Assembly (NCBI GenBank): GCA_025603075.1
Contig: MU626328.1
Coordinates: forward strand, 1 to 64,000
Direction: 5' to 3'
Source: Neoconidiobolus thromboides FSU 785
Taxonomy: Eukaryota > Entomophthoromycota > Entomophthoromycetes > Entomophthorales > Neoconidiobolaceae
Length of the DNA stretch: 64,000 nucleotides
Shown here: one piece after another, positions 23,831 through 35,426 of the stretch
Layout of the letters: each line of letters opens with the position of its first letter
Position numbering within the stretch: position 1 is the first letter of the stretch
The notes under the pieces: model-generated
Databases searched by the model: none
What the model saw: only the letters and a program-made list of their open reading frames with translations
Told to the model about the DNA's origin: nothing
Program-made: the position numbers and the translations under genes

Positions 23831-24749
23831 AGAAAGTGGATGGATAGTCAAAAAAATATTTATTTATATTTAGCAAATTTTAGGTGTTTTAACTTCATTT
23901 TAATTGCCATACTTGGTTTTCTTAGTAGCATTGTAATAATTTATCTTATAATAATAAAAATTGTAATATTTTTGTAATTGAAGTATGTTTTATAGTATTT
24001 GTGACTTGTTTTATTAACTAGGCTGTTATGAATGCAGTTTACTATTAAAGTATCATTCGTTTTTTTTATTTTTAAAATTGACATTTTGGCTAAATAGAAA
24101 TTATTGTTGAGATTATTCTGATTCTTATCTTACTACAGTATTTAGAATCTGGTTTCTATTATTATTAGATCAAGTAAATGTATTGCTTCTAATTTGTAAT
24201 ATTCATCATTTATGAAACTGTTAAGTTTAATTTATGATCCTAGATATTTGCTATAAGATAGTTACTATTATTATGTTATTTAACCATGAACTTTGAATAT
24301 TAATTTCAAAACTCTATCCTAAATTTTTTACTTTAAACTACTACAATATAAACGTTAGTAACTTTACTATTAATATATATTTTTTAATTAAATTGAATAT
24401 CAAAATATCAAAATGGTATAAACAGCTTATTTTTAGAATTATATAGTATGCTATTTCAATTTAAAACTTCAAACAGGCTAATTAAAAAATAACAATACTC
24501 GAAACTTGAATTAACTAATTTATATATAATTAGAGCTTAACAAAGGTATACAAGTCATAGCTCAGTATAAACTTTCAAATAGTTAAGTGGTTTTGTTATT
24601 TCTATATTTAAATACTTTAAATTCTAATTTCATTGTATAATCATTCTTTTATTAGTAAAACTTCCTTTGTATCGTCTTTTTACCAGAAATACTACAATTA
24701 TTGATGTTGTTTGTTTTAAATAACTCGATTATTAAACTCAAGTTAATAA
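23831..24749. other. Convergent intergenic region
   Basis: AT-rich DNA between the 3' ends of the Zn2Cys6 gene and the F-box gene. No ORF or repeat supported. Confidence 0.55.
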
Positions 24750-26277
24750 TTAAGTAGAAGGATATGACCTGACCTTTGAAAAATAAAAGGGTTTAAATTG
24801 TTTCAATGAATAAGTGGTCAAATCCGAATAAAACAAGGAGGAATATTCGATCCAATTTAACTTATTATGTTTCCCACGAGATGTTGATTTCAGTTCCAAA
24901 TTAAGCATAAATTCCATATTAGGACGATGCCTACCAGTGACCTGAGCATCTATTCCTTGTTTTGTTAGCTGAAAATTTCCATAAAATAAGTCCTCATAAC
25001 AAGATTCTTTCTTCATATTTGGTACCACTTGGCTGGGCTCATCCGTAGTTAATCTCTTGATACAAGTGCCATCTGGAAAGAATCTAAGGTATCTATAATA
25101 AGTAACCATATGAATTGGACGATTAAAACTAGATTCTGATATCCCTTGTCTTATATAATAACAAGTAGAAATATAGATGCCATCAAATCGTATTCTTGGA
25201 TATTCAATTAAAAAGAAACGCCATTGATTTTTAAAGTGTTGTTGAACGTATTGCTCCACTGGTATCAGCTCATTCTTCATAAAATCAATGTATAGTTGAG
25301 TATTTGGATTGTAGAGCTTTTTACTATATTCATACCAGAGATATTTGTCTCGGCTTAAAAATAAGCCCTTAATACATGTGGATGAGAAACTTCCTATACT
25401 ATGTAAATCTTTACTCATAGCCATCCCCAATATTTTGGTTAAAATAGGATCTGGTAGTGTACTCAAACAGTGTTCTACGGTAGGATCTGCAGGTTTAAAT
25501 AAAATTGGTCGATGTTCATTATCTTTATTTCCTTGCTTTTCCTGAGTTAGGGTTAGCCTATCAGTATTTTCAACTAACCCTTCCACCCCCTCTTTTTTTT
25601 TTGCATTTTTTAAAATGTTTTTAATCTCATGATACATTGGATCCAATTTCTTCCAATCAATTTTGCTTTTACTATTTTCTTTCGTCATTTGTGTACTAGA
25701 CACATAATCTGAAGTCATATGGATCTTCTTAATGAATTCAAAGTCTTCCGTGGCACCACTAAAAGGGGAAATTTGATTACCATCCATCCGTTCTTTTTCT
25801 TTAGTACTTAAACTTTGGTAATAGGTTCTATAGCTCAAATCAACATCTGGATCAATTTTAAACGCTTTCCTATAATAATTTAACGCTTTTTTGATTAATT
25901 AATGGTGTTTTTTAGATATAAATATTATCTTTACCCTCCCCAAGCTTTCCTTGTTTCTCCATAATAATCGCTTCTTTATACACTTTTAAACCTAATCCAT
26001 GCCTTTCTGTAACACTTAATTTTGTCCAATCTTTTAATAAATCACTATCTATCAATTCTTCTCCACTAACTTGTTTTAAGTTGTTTATTTCACTATAGTA
26101 ACTACCTTCCCCTTTTTTGATCCCCTCGTTTAACATCTTAGAACTACCAACTTGATCCGCATTGCCCTCGCCTTCATTAGAATCCTCACTATGTTGCTTC
26201 TTTAATTTTACTTCCTGTAACCATTTATTTCTAAATTCTTCCAAGTCTTTATCTAAATTATTATCTTGAGAAGCCAT
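24750..26277 (-). CDS. HRT3: F-box protein of the FBXO9/Hrt3 family
   Basis: Substrate-recognition subunit of an SCF ubiquitin ligase, inferred from family. Two exons: 26277-25935 and 25885-24750, with a 49-bp intron, 492 aa. The N-terminal region has a TPR-like helix pair that spans the splice (GLKVYKEAIIMEKQGKLGEA then LNYYRKAFKIDPDVDL), as in FBXO9. The F-box starts near residue 255 (LSTLPDPILTKILG) and continues through TCIKGLFLSRDKYLWYEY. The conserved C-terminal domain is unmistakable: YPRIRFDGIYISTCYYIRQG, HMVTYYRYLRFFPDGT, then YGNFQLTKQG and WIEYSSLFY. A start 33 codons further upstream (26376) is also open; I chose the Met at 26277 (MASQDNN) because the extension lacks F-box family character. 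Confidence 0.9.
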
Positions 26278-26780
26278 TGTAATAATCCAAGTATAAAAAG
26301 AATTTTTTAACGTAGGGACGCTTTTTATTGTGACTGTTGAGAACTGCGAATATTTTAAAAGTTGAGGATCAATCAATTAGCTTTTTTCCGGGTAATTTAG
26401 AATCGTCAGAAAAGAATTAAAGTTACGCCTATTTTCGTAAGAATTGATATTAGTAATCCAATTTTTGCTTAAATAAGTTTTATACCTTATTTAAAGTGAG
26501 TTATTTGGACATAAGAATAGTATTATCAATAATAAACTTGATTTGTTTTTGGGATTTTATTACATGTCAGTAATATGAAGAGTTGGGCATATTTTTGCTT
26601 AAATTATTGAGTAAAAATTAGCTATTTTATGCTTATAAAGTGAGCAAATAGTTCAAAGGAAAACGAAAGCACACTCCGATTTTTAATTTCATTACTAAAA
26701 TAAAATTTTAAACAAGTGTAAGATGAAATTAATTTGAAAATTGAATTCCTTTTTTAATTTTTAAAATATAGTTGAAAAAA
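26278..26780. promoter_or_regulatory. Divergent promoter region HRT3-like / thioredoxin
   Basis: 503 bp separating the start codons of the minus-strand F-box gene and the plus-strand thioredoxin gene. No defined element recognised. Confidence 0.45.
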
Positions 26781-27399
26781 ATGTTAGGGTTAAATAAAGG
26801 TAAATAAAACAGATAATCACTATCATAGAATCATTTAACGTAGTCTATTTATTATATTAGTCTCTCACTTAAGACCAATTTCATTCAATGTTAGTAAAAT
26901 TACTCAACGATACTTTCACCAAAGTATACTTGCCAGAGAAGAAGTTAAAAGTTTAATTCTCAAAGCCAATGACTACAAAAGTTTTAAAGAAATATTAAAG
27001 ACATCGGATAAACCAGTCATCGTTGATTTTTATGCTTCGTAAGGATTTTATCGATTCAAAAAAAGTAATACATTTAATTTTGATTTTGATTTCATTAGTT
27101 GGTGTGGACCATGTAAATTGCTTACACCAAAATTAGAAGAAGCTATTAATCAATATAATCAATTTCAATTGGTTAAAGTTAATATTGATCAAGTTTCGGA
27201 GGCTGCTGTTGAATATAAAGTAATTGTTTTATTTTTTTAGATAGAATTGTATGGTGCATTTATTAATTAATTTAAGGTATCTTCAGTACCGACAGTAGTT
27301 GCTTTTAATAAAGGAGAAACAGTGGATAGTTTTATTGGATTCCAAAACACACCAGGCATTTTAAAGTTTTTTGATGCGGTCAAAGGAAAGATTGAATAA
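26781..27399 (+). CDS. Mitochondrial-type thioredoxin
   Basis: Dithiol-disulfide oxidoreductase. Four exons: 26781-26799, 26861-27038, 27099-27219, 27277-27399, giving 146 aa. The first ~35 residues lack acidic residues and are basic and hydroxylated (KVSHLRPISFNVSKITQRYF), typical of a mitochondrial presequence, so targeting to the matrix is inferred. The thioredoxin fold is complete: KPVIVDFYAS, active site WCGPC at 67-71 (split from its preceding Ser codon by intron 2), KVNIDQVSEAAVEYK, cis-Pro motif SSVPTVVAFNKGE and FIGF. The 19-nt first exon was found by working back from the presequence frame to an in-phase GT and Met; it is the least certain part. Decayed copies of this gene lie over the next 6 kb. 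Confidence 0.9.
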
Positions 27400-27984
27400 G
27401 ATAAAATTGAAATTCAGAAAGTATAGATTTACTATATTACATTAATACTTTATTATTTTTATAATCAATTTATTTCGTTTTAAAGAGAGTTTAATAATTT
27501 AAGTAATAAAGCTATTTAATTTTTTATTAAATGTAGAAGATAACGAATTTATATAAATTATACAATAAATTTTATCAGTATTTAAAATAATAGACAAGCC
27601 TATTATGCTTTTCTATTCAATCCTATTTTTTTATCAGTTGAATGAATTTGACCAAGTTACCAATTTCTTAAAATTCAATATTTGATCCGTTATTTAACAT
27701 CTATGTCCCATCTCTTCCTTATTTTATCAAAATAAGCTTATGAAAGTGAATCATTAAATGAAATTAATCTGCTGTCAACTCTTTCTTTTTATTAAAAATT
27801 CAAATCTAATAAATTTAAAATATTGAAATAAAATCAAAATATAATAAAATACAAAACAGTGATCATGAAACTTATTGATGACATAAACCTAAAAAATAGT
27901 AGTTTTTGAACAAAGCAATTTTAATGATATTAATATAACTGACCACAGTTCCTTTGATTCAAATAAACATGATAGTACAGATCC
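27400..27984. other. Spacer between thioredoxin and its first relic
   Basis: AT-rich and without a frame. Some of it may be 5' sequence of the duplicated unit, too worn to align by eye. Confidence 0.4.
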
Positions 27985-28458
27985 CTATGACTTAGTTTCA
28001 AGACCAAATGATATTCAAGCCTTCGAGAATCCCTTAAAGTCAATCAATAGGATACTCATAGTTATATTCAACTCACCATAACCAATCAATAAAATAATTG
28101 AACAAATAAAGTACTTAGTTTAATTTGATTTTTTAAATGATGCCACCAAACCAATACACTTACATCAATTGGAAAATCAACTGCTCAAGACAGCGATACC
28201 TTTCACCTTGTTACTGTTGATAATAATCAAGTTTCTGAAGTTGTCAAGGAATATAATGTAAGTTATCGATTTTATGATATAAATTTCAGCTAATTGTCAA
28301 TGATTTAATTTAAAGTATTAACAATGATAGTAATGGTTTTTAATGAAGGTGAGAGAGTAGGTAGAATTATTGGAGAAGCAACTAGGCTACATTTTTATCA
28401 TCTTTTTACAAATATTTGATAGCATCAGAAAAGAGAAAGCTTCAAATGAATAAGCGAC
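27985..28458 (+). pseudogene. Thioredoxin relic A
   Basis: The order of exons of the gene at 26781-27399 is still visible. SRPNDIQAFENPLKSINRIL matches the end of exon 2. The WCGPC segment is destroyed. FHLVTVDNNQVSEVVKEYN, with a following GTAAGT donor, matches exon 3. MIVMVFNEGERVGRIIGEA matches exon 4, ending in stops. Several in-frame stops are present, so no product is expected. Confidence 0.8.
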
Positions 28459-29439
28459 ATTATATTATTATAACACATTAGTATTTTTACTTTAATTAGT
28501 TATATTATTTTGTAAAGGAATTTATTTTATATAATATATAATGCTAATAACTTTGAGTTTATGTTAAAAATTTATTAGTACTTTATTATATAAAATAAAA
28601 AGATAAAATTATTATGGTCAAGATATTAGATATATTTAAGATAACTAAAATCATAAATGCCCTTTTCCGATTTGATTGATAAAATTATGAAGTTTATATG
28701 AATTATTTGAAACTAAATAAGAGGTTGATTATTTACATGTCATTTATTCTTATACCATTTACAATAAAAACAAAAAACAAAAAATTTTTAACCAAGTATG
28801 TGCATAGAACTTTAAAGTTCCTATCTTAATATTTCATATACTGAGTCAATATGGCTTCAATAACAATAGGCTTCAATCGTTATTTATTTTATTTTGTTTG
28901 TATCATTTATTTCTAGATTGGAACAACAGCTTAAAAATATTTAAAAGGGATTTCTTCTATCTACTATATTCAATTTAACAATATTGAAAACTTTGCATTT
29001 GATGTTACTCAAAACATATATATATGAAACAGATGCTTACTTCGTTAATTCAAATTAATAGTAAGAGTAAATCAGAGTAAAAACAAGCCTATTTATCATT
29101 AATTTAATATGCCTAAACTATAGAAAATTCTATAAGTCAGACTATTAAATTTCTCTAATTTGATATTCATTATGCTAGATAATAATTATTATATTACTAG
29201 GTTTAAAGTAATTTGGAGGTTAATAAAATAAATCAATGCTATATTAATACCTTATTCACCAAAAAACTATATAAAAATAGACTATTAAGTGAATTTAGCT
29301 TAAAGATTAGTCAGTTAAAGCTTTAAAAATTTAATTAAGTTGCAAATACGATAAGATTAACTAAAAGTATAATAAATTAAATAATGAGCCATAATATAGA
29401 TATCAATATAAGTGTAAAAATAGGATACTTTCAATCAAA

Positions 29440-29648
29440 GCCAAGCCTATATAACGTCAGTAAACCCACTCACTATTACCTTCATCAAAGTATAATCAAT
29501 AGAGAAAAATTTGAAAACTGCCCATGGATGTAAGGTAAACTTTTGTCTTTAATATCATCCTATTTGAATGTTAATAACTAATCTCAAGATAGCTTCAGTA
29601 CCAATAATATCTTCTAGCAATCGAAGACAAGTGTATAGTCTTAGTGGG
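29440..29648 (+). pseudogene. Thioredoxin relic B (internally deleted)
   Basis: LYNVSKPTHYYLHQSIINRE matches the presequence end of the intact gene (FNVSKITQRYFHQSILARE). After a short gap, IASVPIISSSNRRQVYSL matches the cis-Pro region of exon 4. The active-site exon is missing. A MITE copy begins about 12 bp downstream. Confidence 0.7.
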
Positions 29649-29660
29649 GCTTTATTTACA

Positions 29661-29764
29661 AATGGGGATGTATTTTTGTGTTTAAGAATTTTACTAACAA
29701 ATTTCCCATTCAATAACGGCTAAAAGATGGAAAAAGTGATAAAGTTAAAAAAACACTCCCATAC
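29661..29764 (-). mobile_element. MITE copy 4
   Basis: ATGGGGATGTATTTTTGTG at the left and AACACTCCCATAC at the right, with the interior GATGGAAAAAGTGATAAAG. It abuts thioredoxin relic B. Confidence 0.85.
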
Positions 29765-30599
29765 GTTAACACATTTAGTACTTTTAATAATTTTCAAGCT
29801 AAAAAAATCAATTTTAATTAATATATCGAATAAGTCTAAAAACATGATCAAGGCATGCAATCTAATTTATCAACATATCAAATAAGATATAAAATTGATC
29901 AGTTTCGTTAGTTGAGATCTAAGGTCCATTTATTAAAAGACAAAATTTACTGCCTTTTTGAACTAATTCTATCAAGTTTATATAAGCTATTCTTGAGTCA
30001 TAAACATATTGCAAATTGCATGTAAAGATAGATGGAATATTAATCAAAGCAGCCTGTTGTATAAAAGTAATAAAGCCTTCAAAATATTTCGCCTTTTATG
30101 AAAATATAAGACCTTTTTTTATTTCATCAACACTACATCTGTAATAATATATTTCATTTATTTGTGTCAGTTGTTCCCAAGTTATAAGCCCTACATTTAA
30201 TAGCATTTTTATTTATATAATATTTGAGGTAAAAACTAGTCTCATTGATTTAGATGAATAGTAAGGGCGAATTGTAGTGAAAGTAAGATGACTTTTCATA
30301 AATCTAATGCGACTAGACAATATTGGATAACTTGCCAAATCAGGCTATGTAATTGAAATCATGTGAGATTGGGAATATTGTCAAAATTATTATGCTATTG
30401 TTACTATTGAATACACGGAAAGTAATAGCAGGAGATGAAAGCTATATTTATAATCTTAATCTCATCAAAAAAGACCTATAAAATTAAATATTAGATATAA
30501 CCAACTTGAATATAAATCAACTACCCTTTTTAAGAGTTCCCAATTCGATAAGCATAGAAATGTCTAGATTAAATAAGGATAAAAGAAAATAAATTATAA
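29765..30599. other. Spacer inside the thioredoxin relic cluster
   Basis: AT-rich, with no coding frame recognised. Confidence 0.4.
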
Positions 30600-31180
30600 A
30601 CATGAGTATGAGTCTTTAACGTAAAATATAAAAAAAATAATCGCCTCCCACTTGAAATTAGCCTCATTCAATGTTAGCAAACCTACTCTGTGTTATCTCC
30701 ACACAGATACATTTAATAGCGGAAAATATGATAATTGTGTTATTAGAGTATCTAGCTATGAAAACTTCAAAGATCCCTTAAAGGCATACAATAAGGAAGT
30801 TTAGTTAATTTTGAATCCGGATAGGAAATCAATATAGCTAAAACCAAAAACCAAATTCTAACTAAACCATTAAATTCATTAGATGCAATGAAATACTAAA
30901 ACTAGTTTCATCTATGTTGTATTTTGCTATCAAAGAAAGTGGCAACTTTAAGCTTATTATAAATAACATTAATCTCATCCATAAGGCTATCATTAAGTAT
31001 AAAGTAAGCTTTTCTTTTATTGTATTTTTTTTATTTAAGTGCTAATTTATGAATTAAGATAACTTTAGTACTGATGATAGTAGCTTTTGAAAATGAAGAA
31101 TGGGTGCAAATTTTTATAGAGCTTGATTCAAAAAAGAATTTGCAAGGTTTTTTTTGGAGAGATTACATGAAAGATTGAAT
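30600..31180 (+). pseudogene. Thioredoxin relic C
   Basis: Similarity to the intact gene starts in its first intron (TTTAACGTA) and continues through SFNVSKPTLCYLHTDTF, YENFKDPLKAYNKEV followed by a stop, and an exon 4 match ITLVLMIVAFENEEWVQIF ending in a stop after YMKD. The WCGPC motif is not recoverable. Confidence 0.75.
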
Positions 31181-31344
31181 AAATAATCTTCAAATATTAA
31201 GGGTAGATTATTATTTGTGATGGTATTTTATTTTAATTAATTTAGTACTTTATTTGATAAAATGATTAAATTATTTTAGAATACACAGGAAATCAATTCC
31301 TGTATAATTTATAACATATACAAGCACTTGTAGTAAAGAATAAG

Positions 31345-31452
31345 ATATGGGAGTGTTTTTTTTTGACTTCATTATTTTTTCCATTTTTTAAGCGCTATTT
31401 AAGCAGAAAATTTGTTATTAAAATTCTTAAACACAAAAATACATCCCCATAT
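31345..31452 (+). mobile_element. MITE copy 5 (well preserved)
   Basis: ATATGGGAGTGTTTTTTTTT at the left; TTTTTTAAGCGCTATTTAAG in the middle; AAAAATACATCCCCATAT at the right. This is one of the best reference copies for the family ends. Confidence 0.9.
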
Positions 31453-32026
31453 CACATTTGCTTTAATGTCTTTCTGTTATTCTTCAAATGAAATTTAAAA
31501 GATAAAACCTCTTGTCTTCAAGTTGATTTATTTATGATTTACTTATACAAAGGTGTTATGGCGAAATTAAGATATCAAATTTTCGATTTTAAAAATTCAT
31601 TTGATAGTCATTCATTAAGAATGGGATATGGGTAGATGGTTTGATTTGTACTATTTGTCACCAAATAGTATAAACACTCACCCTTTCTATCTCTAAACAA
31701 ACAACTTTTAAGTGAGAAGAAACAATGGTTTTAATATGTTTTACCTATAAACCTCATGAGAATGATTTAATCATTTAATGAGGATGATAATTGTGAACTC
31801 AAGTATATTACAAAAAAATTCACTCATAGTTTAAACAAAGAAATAATAAATAATACTATAAAAGTTTATAACCTAAACTGCAAAGGTGTTGATTTATTTA
31901 TTTCAATAATTGTTGATAAACAATCTTTTGAGAATAATTAATTTAAAGTAATATATATAAAGTGGTATACAGGTAAAATATTGAGATTTAGATGACATTT
32001 AGAATATCAGATGGTTTTTGTGAAGT
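31453..32026. other. Spacer between two MITE copies
   Basis: No ORF or repeat recognised. Confidence 0.4.
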
Positions 32027-32131
32027 ATATGGGGATGTATTTTTATGTTTAAGAATTTTAATAACAAATTTTCTGCTTAAATAGCGCTTAAAAAATGGAA
32101 AAAATAATGAGTCAAAAAAACACTCCCATAT
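32027..32131 (-). mobile_element. MITE copy 6 (well preserved)
   Basis: ATATGGGGATGTATTTTTATG at the left end; GCTTAAATAGCGCTTAAAAA inside; AACACTCCCATAT at the right end. Confidence 0.9.
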
Positions 32132-32215
32132 GTTTTTAAAAATGGTTTTAATAGACCATTTAATGATGAATATGATAAAGAAAAATCACACTGGACAGGG
32201 GAATATAGATGATTG

Positions 32216-32321
32216 GATGGGGGTGTTTTTTTGGCTTGATCACTTTTTCCATTTTTTAAGCGCTATTTGAGTGGGAAAAACTATCAGCAAAATTCTTAAA
32301 CATAAAAATACATCCCTGGAT
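32216..32321 (+). mobile_element. MITE copy 7
   Basis: ATGGGGGTGTTTTTTTGGC at the left, AAAATACATCCCTGGATA at the right. Both flanks contain TGGAT, a possible 5-bp target duplication. It lies 85 bp from copy 6 in opposite orientation. Confidence 0.85.
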
Positions 32322-32794
32322 ACTAATAAGAGATAGGCTATAAAGAAATACAAAATGTAAAAATACTGAATTAGTTGGTTTTCCAGTCTTTACATAGCCT
32401 CCCTTCTCCTTTGCCTTTTCCTACGCATACGCACATTCTACTTATCGTTCAGCCTTTTTATATTTTTACTTACCTTCAATAATAAATTAAATTACTTGAG
32501 AGCTTATCCTTTTCAAGTTTTAAAATAATATAAAAAAGTAGGATATTGGAATATCCAAAAGTTAGTCCTGAATTAAGCAGCCTCAATAGCAATACCATTA
32601 CTGATAACAGTCACTTAGATATGAATAAATACAATAATTTAGATCTTGATTATATAGCTGCAAGGGTAAATGGTTATCAAAACATCAGCAATGCCTTAAA
32701 TTTATTAGATAGATTAGTTATTTCTATGTTCATACTTATGTTTATTTAAGAGGGAGTTACTAGAGATAATAGAGTGTTTTGATTTGTTACAGCT
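32322..32794. other. Spacer between MITE copies 7 and 8
   Basis: Contains a 67-codon frame beginning with TTG at 32546 that has no recognisable domain and is not called. Confidence 0.4.
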
Positions 32795-32903
32795 CATATC
32801 TGGGAATGTTTTTTTAGGCTTCATTATTTTTTCTATCGTTTAAGTGCCATTTGAGTCGAAAAATTGTCGTAGAATTCTTAAATACAAAAATACATTCTCA
32901 TAT
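32795..32903 (+). mobile_element. MITE copy 8
   Basis: ATATCTGGGAATGTTTTTTT at the left, AAATACATTCTCATAT at the right, with the family core between. Confidence 0.8.
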
Positions 32904-32984
32904 ATCAAATCTCTGAGTCTCCTAAGAAATATATGGCGAGTATTTGTCTTTGGGATAATTGCGTTTGGGTATGAATGAACTAAC

Positions 32985-33120
32985 TCAAGACTTCAATAAT
33001 GGCGACTATAGCTTTTAATAAAGGAGAGCTGATGGGTAGATTTCTCGGAGTTTAAACTGCACTCGAAAGCGAAGTTTCTTATCGAAATATTATCAAAAAT
33101 ATTAAAAGGGATAAAAGTTA
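32985..33120 (+). pseudogene. Thioredoxin relic D (exon 4 only)
   Basis: After a splice-acceptor-like CTCAAG, the frame KTSIMATIAFNKGELMGRFL matches the exon 4 segment VSSVPTVVAFNKGETVDSFI of the intact thioredoxin, followed by a stop. No earlier exons were found upstream; a MITE lies there instead. Confidence 0.75.
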
Positions 33121-33249
33121 AAAGTAAAAATATATCTTTACATTTATATGTTATTTTTTTACTACTTTTTAAAGTTACTTTATTTCGTAGTTCAGTGAAT
33201 TTTAAATGATACTTATAAATTGAACAATATAAAAGTTTAGTTTTGTAAT

Positions 33250-34891
33250 TTAATTTTTAATAATGTCTAACATCTTCTCTATATTAGTTACTTTTTCTCT
33301 AGGTTTCCCATCTTTATTTCCTACTTTAACTTCATACTCGTCCAATTTTTTCCAATCTTTATAATTTGTTGGATTAAGCCCCATCTGCTTCAATTCTTCA
33401 TATTGAATTCCATCCTTGTATTTATCTATATGTTTATCATCATAATCTTGGTGAATCATTTCTGCTGTTTCAAACGCATTCATCATTGTTGTTGCTATCA
33501 CACCTACTGGTCCTGATTTTAACCATCCAGAAACATATATATTATCAATCTAGATAACGTTGTATTAATAAAAAAATATTAGCATACCATTATTGTAGTT
33601 TACCTCATTATCTTTATCAATAACACAACCCTGTTTGTTAGGAATTATAAACTTATCAAAATCAAAAGGTACATTATTTATTGGATTGGATTTGTAACCA
33701 ATTGAACGGAAAGCCAAGCCAGCATTCTCAACTGTTTCTTCTCCAGTTGGAACTGCCCTTGGTTTTTCACCTTCAAGTTTATTTAAACCAAATTTAATAC
33801 CTTGTAACTCAATATTTTCATTATTTGTAATAAATTGTAAAGGGCTACGTAAAAATTGAAATTCACATATCTTGTTTGCTGGGTTAATTGATGAATAGTC
33901 ACTTTTGCTTTGTTGCACTCCTTTTTCTATTAAACTCATCAATCTTTTAGATGCTCTATTTTTACTTAGATATTTAGCATTATTATTAATTTCATTTTTT
34001 AATAAAGTTTCATCAAGGCGTGTTTCTACTCCTTTTAAAGAAATCATCTCTCTAAATTCTTTTGACGTAAATGAAACCTAACTTATTAGTATACTACTAG
34101 CTTTCATTTACTAAATACTTACTTGTAAGGGTCCTCTCCTGCCCACGATTTTAACATGTTTAATTTTAGATCTCTGTAACTCTTCAACTGCATGCTGTGC
34201 AATATCTGTTTTTCTCAATTCATCCAAAGGTGCAAGTAATATCCTAGCAATATCCAACGCAACATTACCTTGTCCTAGCACAATGGCCGTATCTGTTTTA
34301 TCCAAGTTTGGCTTTAAACTACTATATTGTGGGTCTCCGTTATACCATCCAACAAAGGAACGAGCAGATAAAACAGAGCTACTTTCTTCTCCTGGTAATC
34401 CAAATGTTTTATCATTGTTGGCTCCTGTGGCCAATACAACTACATTGTAGTTCGATTGTAACTGCTCGATTTTAATATCTTTATCAAGTTCAATGTTACC
34501 GTATAAATTGACATTTTCTTGCTGTAAAACTTGTTCGAATTTGTTTTGACATACCTAATTAATTTCATTAAGTGGAAATAAAATAAAGCTACAATAAGTT
34601 TACTTTAACTTCTGGATGGTCTGGAGCTACCCCATACCTCACTAATCCATATGGAGTTGGGTATTTATCATATATATGGATTTTTATACGGGTTGTATCA
34701 TTGTTGTATAACTTCAATAATCGATAGGCGGTATAAAAGCCAGCTGGTCCAGCTCCTACTACAGCTACAGATAATGGAGTTTCAGCTGATGTGGTTGAAT
34801 AAAACTTTAATAAGTTGCTATTTAATTTGTTTATTGACTTGGCATTTAGTTTTGAACCTAAACTTTGGAATTTAATGGCGTTAATAAGCAT
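33250..34891 (-). CDS. ARH1: Mitochondrial NADPH:adrenodoxin/ferredoxin oxidoreductase
   Basis: FAD enzyme that passes electrons from NADPH to mitochondrial ferredoxin for iron-sulfur cluster and heme A synthesis. Four exons: 34891-34604, 34554-34123, 34077-33604, 33549-33250, giving 497 aa. The presequence has no acidic residue for about 35 residues and ends in LLKFYSTTSAE. The FAD-binding VVGAGPAGFYTA is at about residues 45-54. The next segments are YGLVRYGVAPDHPEVK, the NADP-binding VLGQGNVALDIARIL, VGRRGPLQVSFT and the C-terminal GWLKSGPVGVIATTM. The third donor was set at GTAAAC (33603) because the next GT downstream would put exon 4 out of frame. Divergent to the zinc-finger gene at 35055 with 163 bp between starts. 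Confidence 0.94.
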
Positions 34892-35000
34892 CGAATAATG
34901 AGATCTAAAAATATTGAAATATCTTTTTTAGTTGATTTTATTTTCGAGTTTAGAATTTGAATAAATCATTAGTTGGATTAATAATCAAAAACAAACATAC

Positions 35001-35008
35001 TATATAAA
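35001..35008 (+). promoter_or_regulatory. TATA box in the ARH1/zinc-finger divergent promoter
   Basis: TATATAAA 47 bp before the zinc-finger start codon at 35055. The whole divergent region is only 163 bp. Confidence 0.45.
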
Positions 35009-35054
35009 GAAAATAAAAACTATTCTTTATCTGTTATTTTTTAAGTTCAAAATC

Positions 35055-35426
35055 ATGATCAAACAAAAATACAGCTGCGAACTTTGCCCTACAGTAAAAC
35101 TCCTAAGTTTAAAGGCATACAACATTCATCTCACATCCAAAAAACATAAACTAAGAAAAAAAAGCAATGAGGTGAACATGAGCTGCACTTTATGTGATAA
35201 AAAAATGGATTATTTTCATGACTGGGTAAACATTTACTTATTTGATCAAAGGTCATACTTTATAATTAACCGATTCTATCCTTAGATGCTTCACTTCCAA
35301 AGCAATCAACATTTAGTGAGACTAAAAAAAGAGAGGGAGAAACAGAGAGAGTTTAGGCCTATCTATGGCGATAGAGAATTAGTATTTTTGAACAAATTTA
35401 AAGATTTTTCATTTCGGGGGATTTAA
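35055..35426 (+). CDS. Small protein with two U1/matrin-type C2H2 zinc fingers
   Basis: Probable RNA-associated zinc-finger protein of 103 aa; specific role unknown. Two exons: 35055-35225 and 35286-35426. Finger 1 is CELC..H.....H (CELCPTVKLLSLKAYNIH then LTSKKH), finger 2 is CTLCDKKMDYFHDWMLH then FQSNQH, with the splice falling inside finger 2. The C-x2-C-x12/13-H-x5-H spacing and the SKKH ending are typical of U1/matrin-like (zf-met) fingers seen in splicing and ribosome biogenesis factors. The C-terminus is basic (LKKEREKQREFRP). I do not recognise an orthologue. Confidence 0.7.

Noticed and set aside
28850-28890. Possible fifth thioredoxin relic fragment (ATGGCTTCAATAACAATAGG)
   Set aside because: Only about ten codons resemble the exon 4 start; too short to call as a feature. 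Mentioned in the thioredoxin finding.
32546-32749. 67-codon frame between two MITE copies
   Set aside because: It starts with TTG, has no recognisable domain or splice partners, and sits in a relic-rich area. Could be a decayed exon, but nothing supports a product.
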